64,000 nucleotides of DNA from Conus ventricosus (Eukaryota > Mollusca > Gastropoda > Neogastropoda > Conidae): positions 25,328,103 to 25,392,102 of the forward strand of contig CM031601.1 in NCBI GenBank assembly GCA_018398815.1, written 5' to 3'. Made by a program: the position numbers and the translations under genes. Positions within the stretch are counted from its first letter, which is position 1; every line of letters starts with the position of its first letter. Positions 7,910 through 16,722 of the stretch are shown one piece after another. A model generated the notes under the pieces. It was given only the letters and a program-made list of their open reading frames with translations. It had not been told where the DNA came from and ran no database searches.

Positions 7910-10454
7910 ATGGATAAGATATATGAAGGTCCAGAGGAATTGTTTGAAGCAATGCGTAAGGAAGAAGTTTTAACAAAAGCTTTAAATGATATTAGTCTAG
8001 AAGTCATTGATCCAGCAAACGTACAGGCAAGTGTTGCTCATGCTATTTCTCAAGTTCCGGGTAAACTAACAATAGACCCGCCGGTTAAAGTAATGTTAGC
8101 TGTTTTAATCGACTATATAACAATAAATGAAGAAAATCTAGAAGTCTGGGTCTCAACTAAACAACAGACTATTCTTTCTCATAATGACTTAACACCTGGT
8201 TGGGCAGACCAGCTGCTTACACAGTTTGATGTGGCCGCTGAAGAAGCCAAAATGAGAGGCTCTGGTTGGTCAGAGGGCGAAGTCATAGAGATCAGATTAA
8301 AACAGGCTAAGTATGCGCCGATTGTTGGTAAGGCTTACATTCCACTACCTCCAGCATTAGTTGCAAAAAAAGCAGTTCTAAACATAAAGAATACAGACGA
8401 CAAATGCTTTATGTGGTGTGTTCTCGCAAGGCTGCATCACGTCCACAAAAACGCAGAGAGAGTGTCTAACTATTGGGATTACATCAATGATCTTAACTTT
8501 AGTGGAATATCCTTTCCTGTTAGTGTAGATCAAATTGATCAGTTTGAAGAACAAAACAAACCAATAACTGTTAAGATCTACACATGGGATGAAGAAACAA
8601 ATCTACAGCCGATTAAAGTGTCTAAGAACAGTCCAACGATTGGCGAGCCAGACAAAAGCCATGTTGACTTACTACTGATGCTTTCACCAGCGGGGCTACC
8701 ACATTACACATTGATACGAACAATGAGTAGATTATTGAGGTATACTTCAAAGCATAAAAATAAACAAGAATTCTGTAGAAAATGTTTAACAAGAATGCCA
8801 TCTGCTCCAGCCGCGCTTGAACATAAGAAACATTGTATTGGCCCAGTTGACTGTAATACAGAACTAATTACGCCCCCAGAAGGTAGTAAAGTTAGTTTTA
8901 AGAACTGGAAACGGATGCAAACGAACCCATATGTTGTTTACGCAGACTTCGAATCACTCATTGTTCCTTATGAAGGGCCAACCCCCCAGAGACTTCCAAA
9001 AACAGCCTTAGTGAGTAATCATCAGATTTGCTCCTATGCTTTCATCATTGTTAGGTCGGATGGTGTCCATTCAGAACCAGAATTGTATAGAGGGCCAAAT
9101 GCTGCAGAATACTTCTTAGAACGCATGCAGAAAGTGTGCAATGATTGTTCTAATAATCTAAACTTATCTGAAATCATAATGACGCCTGAAGACCAAGAAC
9201 AGTATAAATCAGCCACACATTGTTGGATTTGCGGTTTAGAACTAATGTCTAACAGTGAGGAAGCCAATCCGACAGTAAGAGACCATGATCACATCAGCGG
9301 AAAGTTCAGAGGAGCAGCGCACAGTAAATGCAATCTTCAACTAAAGTTTGAACCAAAGACATGGAAGCTGCCCATCTTCTTTCATAACTTGCGGGGTTAC
9401 GACTCTCACCTTATAATGCAAGCAGTAACCGACGCCTTCAAGGTAACATGCATTCCACAGTCATCGGAAAAGTACATGTGTTTCACTTTAAATAACATGT
9501 CTTTTTATGACTCCATGCAGCACCTGATGGGATCATTAGAGTCACTGGCTATGTCCTTAAAGTCCTGCCCAATAACAGAAGAATATTTTGACCCAACTCT
9601 TGTTAGAAAGGGCGTTTACCCTTATGAGTACATGAAGAGTTGGGAAAGGTTTGACGAACATACACTTCCGCCTAAAGGCGCGTTCTTTTCTAGCCTTAGA
9701 GGAAAAGAAATCAGTGATTCTGATTACCGGCATGCTCAAGATGCGTGGCAGAAGTTAAAGTGTAAAACGATGGGAGACTATCATGATTCATACTTGATGG
9801 CTGATACATGTTTGTTGGCGGACGTCTTTGAAAATTATAGAAAGACCTGCATGAAACATTATAGCCTGGATCCCGCGCATTACATTTCTGCGCCCGGGAT
9901 GAGTTGGGATGCTTTCTTAAAGTTTACTGGAGTACAGATTGATTTATTGTCTGACCTGCCAATGATTCAGATGATTGAAAACGGGTTGCGTGGAGGAATT
10001 AGTATGGCGTCGCATCATTACTGTAAAGCAAACAACAAATACCTAGATGATTATGATCCAAGTAAAAGGTCTAACTATCTCATGTATTTAGATGCAAACA
10101 ATCTGTATGGTTGGGCTATGGCGCAATCACTTCCATTACGTAACTTTAAAATGAAAACATACGACAATATGAAAAATATTCAAGGGGTATTAAAGTGGTT
10201 GAGCAGTTTAAACGCCAGATCAACAGCATGGTTCATTCTAGAAGTTGACTTAGAATATCCTCATGATCTCCATGACCTGCATAATGACTACCCATTAGCA
10301 GCAGAAAGCCTAAAGATGGCGAAAACAGAGCCACCTAAACTTGTACCTAATCTTCGAGGTAAAAAAAAATATGTCTGTCATTACAGACTTCTACAATTTT
10401 ATTTAAGACATGGTTTGAAGTTGACAGCAGTTCATCGTATAATTGCTTTTGATC
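7910..10454 (+). CDS. Protein-primed family B DNA polymerase, copy A, truncated by gap
   Basis: 848 codons are open before the gap. The N-terminal region holds KCFMWCVLARLHH at about residue 165 and a C2HC cluster FCRKC...HKKHC at about 288-310. The exonuclease domain follows: YADFESL at about 344 (Exo I), HNLRGYDSH at about 491 (Exo II) and YLMADTCLLADVFENYRK at about 628 (Exo III). Between Exo I and Exo II sits HCWICG...VRDHDHISGKFRGAAH, a His-Me-finger-like insert. Polymerase motif A is YLDANNLYGWA at about 726. Motif C (YTDTDS) and the C terminus lie beyond the gap but are present in B and C. In Polintons this enzyme copies the element using a terminal protein primer. Confidence 0.93.
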
Positions 10455-10554
10455 NNNNNNNNNNNNNNNNNNNNNNNNNNNNNNNNNNNNNNNNNNNNNN
10501 NNNNNNNNNNNNNNNNNNNNNNNNNNNNNNNNNNNNNNNNNNNNNNNNNNNNNN
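10455..10554. other. Assembly gap of exactly 100 N
   Basis: One hundred N is the conventional placeholder for a gap of unknown size. The base before it completes GATC inside the polymerase reading frame. The sequence after it is a tandem repeat not found in any Polinton copy, so the join may skip many kilobases. Confidence 0.98.
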
Positions 10555-11233
10555 ACAGGTCACACATGATGCCCGATGTTTTAGTTTACCGTTGCAGCCG
10601 TTGCTAACGGCTGTAACGCTTTTTCTTCTTTATGGAATATCTCAGAAAGTACTTGGCTGATCTTAGTGAAAATTAGCAGGTATGTTCGTTATGGGTCACG
10701 AATGATGCTCGATGTTTTAGTTTACCCCGTTATAGCGTTTCTAACTGCTTTGTAACGGCCTGTAACAGTTTTTATTTTCTTTTTATAGAATATTCAGGAA
10801 AGCATCGGCCGATCTTTCTGAAAATTTTGTACGTATGTTCATTATGGGTTCACACATAATGTCCGGATGTTTTAGTCTACCGTTTATACTGTTACTAACG
10901 GCTGTAACGGCCTGTAAAACGCCTTTTCTTCTTCTATGAATATCTCAGAAAGTACGTGGCCGATTCTTTTTGTAAAAATTTGTAGACATGTTCATTATGG
11001 GTCACGGATGATGCTCGATGTTTAAGTATTCCGTTAAGAGCCGTTACTAATCAGCCCTTCATGGTTTTCGTCTTTAAGGGGAAAATCTCAGAAAGTTCTT
11101 GGCGATCTTTCTGAAAATATGTAGGTATATTCATTTTAGCGGTCCAAAGACGACAGCCGATGTTTACCAGAATAGCCATTACTAACGGTTACACCAGGCC
11201 AAGACGGTTTTTCTCTTTATGGAAAGCTCACGC
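10555..11233. repeat. Tandem repeat, unit about 150 bp, 4.5 copies
   Basis: Degenerate units restart near 10558, 10694, 10846, 10998 and 11141, each with a TCAC-ATGATGC-CGATGTTT head and a TATGGAATATCTCAGAAAG middle. The fifth unit is cut after TTTATGGAAAGCTCACGC, where the AGAGAAC end of Polinton B starts. No coding potential was seen. Likely a host satellite or an array within another element. Confidence 0.8.
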
Positions 11234-11321
11234 AGAGAACAGGAAAACTCTCCAATTCTGGGCACCTTCACCCTCAACCAGTTTGGCGAAAGTGGCCAGA
11301 ATAAAGGTTTCCCTGTTCTCT
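11234..11321. repeat. Left terminal hairpin of copy B
   Basis: An 88-nt imperfect palindrome from AGAGAACAGG to CCTGTTCTCT. Paired blocks include ATTCTGG with CCAGAAT and the outer 10 nt. Apex CTCAACCAGTTTGG differs from the copy A apex by one base. Inner sequence GACAAAGTAGACTTCAAT matches the inner repeat of the other ends for about 20 nt and then diverges. Confidence 0.85.
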
Positions 11322-12964
11322 GACAAAGTAGACTTCAATCTATGTTTTCCAATCATTTTCGCGCTTTACAGTCATTTTCACTACTATAATTTTTGGCGGA
11401 GGCAAGTCTCCAATCTAAAACTTGGCATGAGACCACTGCGACACCCTAATTAGAGGGCTTGGGTTTGTGGCAGGCAGTCTGGACGGATCCTATGGGCCTG
11501 TATTATGGCGCAATAAGGTAGGGCTGCGTCACTGGCCGTGGGGCGAAGGATTGCTTGTGTGATATTTTATTTAGACACGGAAGCCAGAGACTTACGTGTT
11601 TTGTGCGTTTCACCAAAATACGTCGCGCACATCTCACTCACGAAATGCATACACACAAAACACACACACACGCGCACACACACACAACAGACGCACATAC
11701 ACACACAAACAATCAACACACAGACAGACAGAAGCACACACACACACAGCACACCACACACACCACACTCACACTCACACACACCACTCACACTCACCCA
11801 TAGAAACACAGCGCAGCGAGCCGCCGGTTTGCATGTGGGGTTCCTATGTTTATAACCCAAAAAAATCAATAAACCATGCCTCGCGAGTTACTGCGTGTCG
11901 TCTCTTACCTGGCCAAGTGCGCGCGGGACCAACTTGCCCATTTTGTACCAGCAAATGTTCGCGAATAATCTGGATGCCAACCTCGTGAACCACTCCACGT
12001 CAACACTATACGCCGGCAAGAGCCGGCATTTTTGCATGGCTTAGTAATGGGGACGGAGTGCTTTGTTTACAGAGGAACAACTTCATGTTATGGTGGATCA
12101 TATGCAATACTACAAGCTTATGATGGGTGTAGATAAACAAAAAGAAAATTAGGTGAGCGCGAGTTTTTCCATGTAAGCCAAAGGCAGTATTGCGTTTTTG
12201 GAAGGTGGGGAGAAATAAATACGAGACGAGACCATAACGAACTTACTCAGCCACTTGAAGCTTCGTGGTTCCACAAAGAGATTTAGAAAGGAGATTTGGG
12301 CAACAATATTACTGAAAGGATGTTGATGGCTTTGTATCTTTCGACTGTTGACGAAATGATTCCATTTTCAAGTGGTGCTTGTTACTAAAACTTGGCGAAA
12401 GAAAAAACTATCCTATTTTTTTGCTCTGATTAATGGGTCACTGCCTTGAAAAAGCCCAAACAATGTTTCAAAGATCAAAACATACTGAGACTTGGGTTTT
12501 TTATTTCGAAAGCACAGAATAATGATGACTATATGCAGAAAATGAGCAGCTTTCAAAAACATTTTTATTATTGCCCAAAAATTTATAAACCTTAACATCG
12601 GCATCAAGATTTGTTTGCTAAACGAAGTCTGATCGCAAAGTACTAGAGCAAAATGATGAGTTTCGAAAATTCTGGCAAATTTAGACCAAGTTCTCTTTTA
12701 GTACACTTAACGGAACGGGGGTGGGGTTGTGGGTGGCTCACTATTTCTTACAAAAAGCTCAGTGTTCAGCGGACAGGTTATTAGTCTTGTACTAACTGGC
12801 GAATAGAGCGCCAAAAAAGCTCTGCCAAAGCAGTATTTTTTAAAATAAACCCCACTAACTCTGCCTAATGCCTTGGGTCCAAGCCCGGATAAAAAAAGAG
12901 GAGGGGTGTTGGTAATAAACTTTTTTTGTGCAAGAAGGGAAAGTTAATGGAATACTCTTTGTTG
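11322..12964. other. Left arm of copy B, no supported gene, with (CA)n at about 11640-11800
   Basis: A (CA)n-rich microsatellite lies at about 11640-11800. The rest is AT-rich with many stops in all frames. No alignment to the left arm of C could be seen by eye. Polinton left arms often hold a protease gene, but no conserved Cys/His catalytic block was recognised here. Confidence 0.5.
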
Positions 12965-13370
12965 TGGGAGGCAACCTGCGGTGAAAGTTAGATTGTGACT
13001 GCTACCTATACAATAGCCGTTCATGCTGTGAACGCCTGATTTTCGTAGCCAAGAGGTCTGCGGTGTAAGTTAGCCGTGCGACTGCTACTATAAATAGCGT
13101 TCATGCTGTGAACGCCCTTATTTTCATAGCAAGAGGGGCAGCGGTAAATCCAACTGCTATAAATAGCCGTTCATGCGTGTGAAACGCCTTGATTTTTAGT
13201 AGCAAGAGGGCTGCAGGTAAAAATCCGTTTTGATATAAATAAACGTTTTGCAGTTGAACGCCTATTTATAGTGCAAGTGGGTACGGTTTAAAATCCGCCT
13301 TGCTATAAATAGCGTTCATGCTGTGAACCGCCTTATTATAGTAGCTCAAGAGGCCTTGCAGTATGCCTGT
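12965..13370. repeat. About 70-75 bp tandem repeat with internal palindromes, five copies
   Basis: Each degenerate unit contains CTATAAATAGC followed by GCGTTCATGCTGTGAACGC, the latter a short hairpin (GCGTTCA/TGAACGC), then a TAGCAAGAGGGCTG tail. Hairpin cores are visible near 13018, 13090, 13165 and 13310, with a degraded one near 13245. Subterminal tandem repeats are known in Polintons; the palindromic core may be a protein-binding or replication-related site. Confidence 0.75.
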
Positions 13371-13399
13371 ACTTGCTATTGTGCGGACACTAAGGGAGG

Positions 13400-13531
13400 T
13401 AACTCTGCTTCCCCCACCCCACGCATGCACACCCACACCCCCACCCACGCATCTTCCAACCCCCACCCACCCCACCTCCCCCACCCACGCATGCACACCC
13501 CACCCCCCCCACACCCCACCCCCCGCATGCA
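13400..13531. repeat. CCCACC/ACGCATGCACACC minisatellite
   Basis: A C/A-rich, GC-skewed array built from CCCACCC and ACGCATGCACACC blocks. Open frames across it are low-complexity artefacts. Confidence 0.8.
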
Positions 13532-13534
13532 CTC

Positions 13535-13830
13535 AGGTTATCCACAAGTTGCCTTAAATCATCCTCAAGGTCACCTAAGTCCACAATCTAAGTTCTTACT
13601 CAGTTGTCCGAAGTCATCCTCATGTCATCCACAAGTTTTACCCAGTTACATCCTCAAAGTTATTTCACGTCACTTCTAGTTCTTATTCAGTCATCCTCAA
13701 GGTCATCCTGAAGTCATCTCAAGTCATCCCCAAAGTTTTTTACCAAGTTATACCCAAGTTATTCTGAAGTCATTCTAAGTTCTTTCCAAGTTAACTAAGA
13801 TTCAAAACTACGTCATCTCTAAGTACAACA
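13535..13830. repeat. Degenerate short-period repeat (AAGTCATCCTC-like)
   Basis: Roughly twenty partial copies of a 10-14 nt AAGTCATCCTC-like unit run through this stretch. The corresponding part of copy C (about 43270-43500) keeps repeated AAGTT and CCCCAAGTT blocks. No coding potential. Confidence 0.65.
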
Positions 13831-14099
13831 AGTTCTTTATTTATGTTTTCTTATAATTATAAAAAATAAAAATACTTTGTTTTTATCTTAAATAGTAAAG
13901 TCGTATTTAGTACACACACGGCCTAAAAAACGTGTTTCGTTGAGAATGTATTGCTCGCAGCGTTCTCTGCATAGATATTAATGAAATTCTTACACCTAAG
14001 CAACCGCATGATTAAATTTGTGTCTATGGAAAAGGTTTTTATAGACTCCAAGTCTTTATTTATTGGACTTTATTCCATTTGATAATACGCCATGATCTA

Positions 14100-14650
14100 T
14101 TTTTATAAAAAATTAAAATAAAGGTCTTAAAATATTAATTCCATTATAATTGGATCAAATGATGCTTTGTTATTGGCGGTTTTGCGTGCTGTTGTGTTCG
14201 GCTTTCTGTTTTTAGCGGTGGAGATTGTTTGGGTCTTGTTTTTGCCAGCGTTGTTTTTTATTTTATAACGTATTACCGCCCGCAGCAGCAAGAGGCACCA
14301 AAATGACAACAGTTTTTAAGTATCAATATTCCATTTGAAGACTTTGGGGCCTTGTATCACATGGAGTTTTTATGCTGCATTGAATCAATTGTTCTGGCGT
14401 GGAGGTGTTTGTTTTCATGATTGAGTCATATTCTGTTTACCATTAAATTTTTTCTGTATGTTCCACTCTGCTAATTTTTCTTACTGCTTCAACACGGGGG
14501 TGGGGGGGGGGCCACCCCTGGTTTTTTAATGGTCTCGCTGAGTTCAGCGTTTTCTGCTGATTTTCTGGCTTGGTTATTTCTCCACTGGTTCAGTGTTTTC
14601 TGTTTCTGCTGTTTTCTGGCCCGGTCATTTTGAAGGAAATTAAAATTCTA
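14100..14650 (-). pseudogene. Degenerate charged, basic minus-strand coding-like region (copy B)
   Basis: On the minus strand, frames with many Lys, Glu, Ala and Asn run from about 14640 to 14127, for example KSAENAELSET and GKNKTQTISTAKNRK, the second preceded by a Leu-rich stretch. Similar pieces occur in copy C around 43830-44340. Conservation between copies suggests one or two small genes, now broken. Function unknown; a small basic DNA-binding protein is one possibility. Confidence 0.35.
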
Positions 14651-14825
14651 TATGATTAAAAGTTATTAATCCATGATTAAATGGGTACATGGTTCAAATC
14701 TGTAGTATAGATCACATCCTGAGACTCTAATTGACTTTGTTAAAACTGGGATTCTTGCGTTAAATCTACCTAAGATCGTGGTCGAATCATGGGAGCAAAT
14801 CTACTGACTAGTTTAGTGTACAAAA

Positions 14826-15032
14826 CTAAGAACGTTTGCCACACTTTTCACCATTCTTGATCCTAGCTGCGCTCATACCTGTTATGATATTTATAATGTT
14901 TGGAAGACATTGCGAATCTGTTCTATGCTGAATCAGTTCCGAGGAACTGTTTTGTTTTCCCACTGCTGCCTTAAGAATTACAAGCCTCTCCTTTTTTGGG
15001 ATAATCGCTTGATCATCATCTTGGTCTTTCAT
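14826..15032 (-). CDS. Small conserved Polinton ORF, about 70-80 residues, unknown (copy B)
   Basis: The frame starts MKDQDDDQAIIPKKERL. Copy C has a similar frame at 44756-44508 beginning MKDQ and sharing KERL, a Gly-Lys pair and an (I)INxITG motif, so it is likely a real gene. No membrane segment or known domain. It diverges from the next plus-strand gene across about 90 nt of AT-rich DNA. Confidence 0.5.
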   Translation of the reverse strand: MKDQDDDQAIIPKKERLVILKAAVGKQNSSSELIQHRTDSQCLPNIINIITGMSAARIKNGEKCGKRS

Positions 15033-15124
15033 AAGTACAGGAAGGTTTAGGCGCTTGTAGCTGTATTGTTATCATCATGTTCATGTTTTTTTTTTTTAAT
15101 TATAATTTTTTTGTTTTACTAAAA

Positions 15125-15354
15125 ATGAGTGCACGAAAAAACTTGTTACAACCTTGTATACCATTCTGCTGTTATTGGAGGTCTAAGTGTAGGATACTCA
15201 ATGCTTGGTAAAAGCTTGTTAAGAATTAAACCAGCAGATCTTGGCAAACTAGACTTTGAGGATTCACAAAGCTGATTGCTATCATTGCAGCTTCGGTTGC
15301 CACGAAAGATTTTAGTCAAGAAAGGGAATAATTCCAGACAGTATAAATATGTAA
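15125..15354 (+). pseudogene. Small Polinton membrane protein, about 75 residues (copy B), frameshifted
   Basis: Starts MSARKNLLQPC at 15125. After an early frameshift it continues as GGLSVGYSMLGKSLLRIK and, after a second shift, AIIAASVATKDFLVKKG to a stop at 15352-15354. Two short hydrophobic segments suggest membrane association. Copy C keeps GGLSVGYPFLGKSLLK at 44905-44950. The next gene starts 22 nt downstream. Confidence 0.5.
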
Positions 15355-15376
15355 ATAAAAAATAAAATTATAAAAA

Positions 15377-15778
15377 ATGGCTTCACTCGTAATGATGATA
15401 GGTGGCGCTGTGGTGAATGCGCTTGCTTTAGCGGAAGTAATTTCGCATTTAGTAAACTACGGATGACGGCGAGAGAAAAAGACATAACAAAGCTATGGAG
15501 CAACTGGGCAGCTGACACAAGACGCCTATGAAAAGCAGAGACTTGAGCAGTTAGATTTTTTAATGACACACTGAAAAAACAGGGCATGCAGTTTACATAT
15601 TTAAAGATGTTGATCAAGCAATAAAACAATATTATCTAGAAACAGGCAAACCAATCCAGACATTGCCCCAACCAAAATTCAGTGACTTATCAACCATCAA
15701 AAAAACAAAAGATGCAAGAAATCGGTTTTTGCCTTTGGTATGACTGTCGTGTATTTTGTTGCGCATAATATTGGCTGA
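15377..15778 (+). pseudogene. Conserved Polinton protein upstream of integrase, about 130 residues (copy B), frameshifted
   Basis: Begins MASLVMMIGGAVVNALA, a hydrophobic N-terminal segment, followed by charged helical sequence and a C-terminal part including FKDVDQAIKQYYLETGKP and a final hydrophobic segment before TGA at 15776. I recognise this as a recurrent Polinton gene placed immediately before the integrase in cnidarian and molluscan elements. Function unknown. At least three indels break it. The integrase ATG follows after 7 nt. Confidence 0.65.
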
Positions 15779-15785
15779 ATAAAAA

Positions 15786-16722
15786 ATGAACAAAATCTAT
15801 TATTCGCCCAAAGGATTTTGGAAGGGTATCACGGCAATTAAAAAGCTAACCAAGGGGCAGGGGCAGTGAACAAACAGAAAAGGGAATGGTTATCTAAACA
15901 AGCGATTTGGCAAATTTATTTACCTGCACCTAGACGAATACAGAGACCGCACTTTGTAAAACACAACTCCAAACGACACCCATCAATGGATCTCTATAAA
16001 TTTCCCTCTATACGATTAGACGAAAACGATTTAAGTACGCACTCACAGTCATTGACATGGCTTCAAGATCAAAGATGCGGGGCCATTAACACAAAAGAGT
16101 GCTTCTGTTGTTGTTGTTGCCATACAACGATATACCAACGAGGCCCCTTAACTTTCCCCCGCATGATTCAAGTCGATGATGGAAAAGAATTTAAAGGCCA
16201 AGTGAATCAAATTTTTGTTAAAACACAGGTTACTATTAGAAGAGGCATTCGGATTCACAGATCACAGGCTTTAGTTGAAAACTTTAACAAACATTAGCTG
16301 AAAGACTTTTCTCCTACCATATCACAGAGAGCTTATTGACAATTCTCGCAAAACAGAATGGTTAGAAACTGCCCACAGTTTTGCGCGCAATGAATAATGA
16401 AGAATTTAAAGGGCTAAAACCAGTACAAGCAATCAAAGAAAAACAATAAATGTTGTTGAAGGAGAGTCTTCATCCGGCAAACTATTACCATTTGGATTGA
16501 AAGTAAGGTACCTTTATTTACCGGGGAAGCAGAAGGGACACTCGCATCAGGGCAACCGATCCAATTTGGAGTGTTGACCCGTACGAAATAAAAAGAATTG
16601 TAAAAATGAATCCGCCCGTGTATTATTTACGAGAAACTGACACAACAAAACAACCAGCTCCTCAAAGATCTTTTGTGAAAGAAGAACTGCAGATAATTCC
16701 GCCAGACACAGTTCCGCTTTAA
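15786..16722 (+). pseudogene. Retroviral-type (rve) integrase, copy B, frameshifted
   Basis: Start MNKIYYSPKGFWKG at 15786, stop TAA at 16720. The first catalytic Asp is likely in the MDLYKFP segment near 15989, the second in IQVDDGKEFKG at 16175, and the Glu in SQALVENFNKH at 16277, giving D-x(about 34)-E spacing. A C-terminal part carries LYLPGEAEG and VYYLRETD, matching the chromo-like tail of Polinton integrases. This enzyme inserts the element copy into host DNA and generates the 6-bp target duplication in the family. Several indels break the frame. The stop directly abuts the converging polymerase gene. Confidence 0.88.

Larger units (their letters stand above)
1021..10454 (-). mobile_element. 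Polinton/Maverick-type element, copy A (right half lost at gap)
   Basis: Copy A begins with the terminal hairpin at 1021 and carries, left to right, the packaging ATPase, the 285-residue protein, candidate minor capsid protein, 402-residue protein, coiled-coil membrane protein, probable major capsid protein, membrane/helical gene(s) and DNA polymerase. This is the reverse of the order in copies B and C, so A is inverted. It stops inside the polymerase gene at the 100-N gap. The integrase and left arm, about 5-6 kb in B and C, are not present on the far side of the gap. A has the longest uninterrupted frames of the three copies, suggesting it is the youngest or best sequenced. Family known: Polintons are 15-20 kb and have AG...CT ends. 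Confidence 0.92.

Noticed and set aside
13323..13679. Pro/His-rich plus-strand frame
   Set aside because: It spans the CCCACC minisatellite and carries no conserved part.
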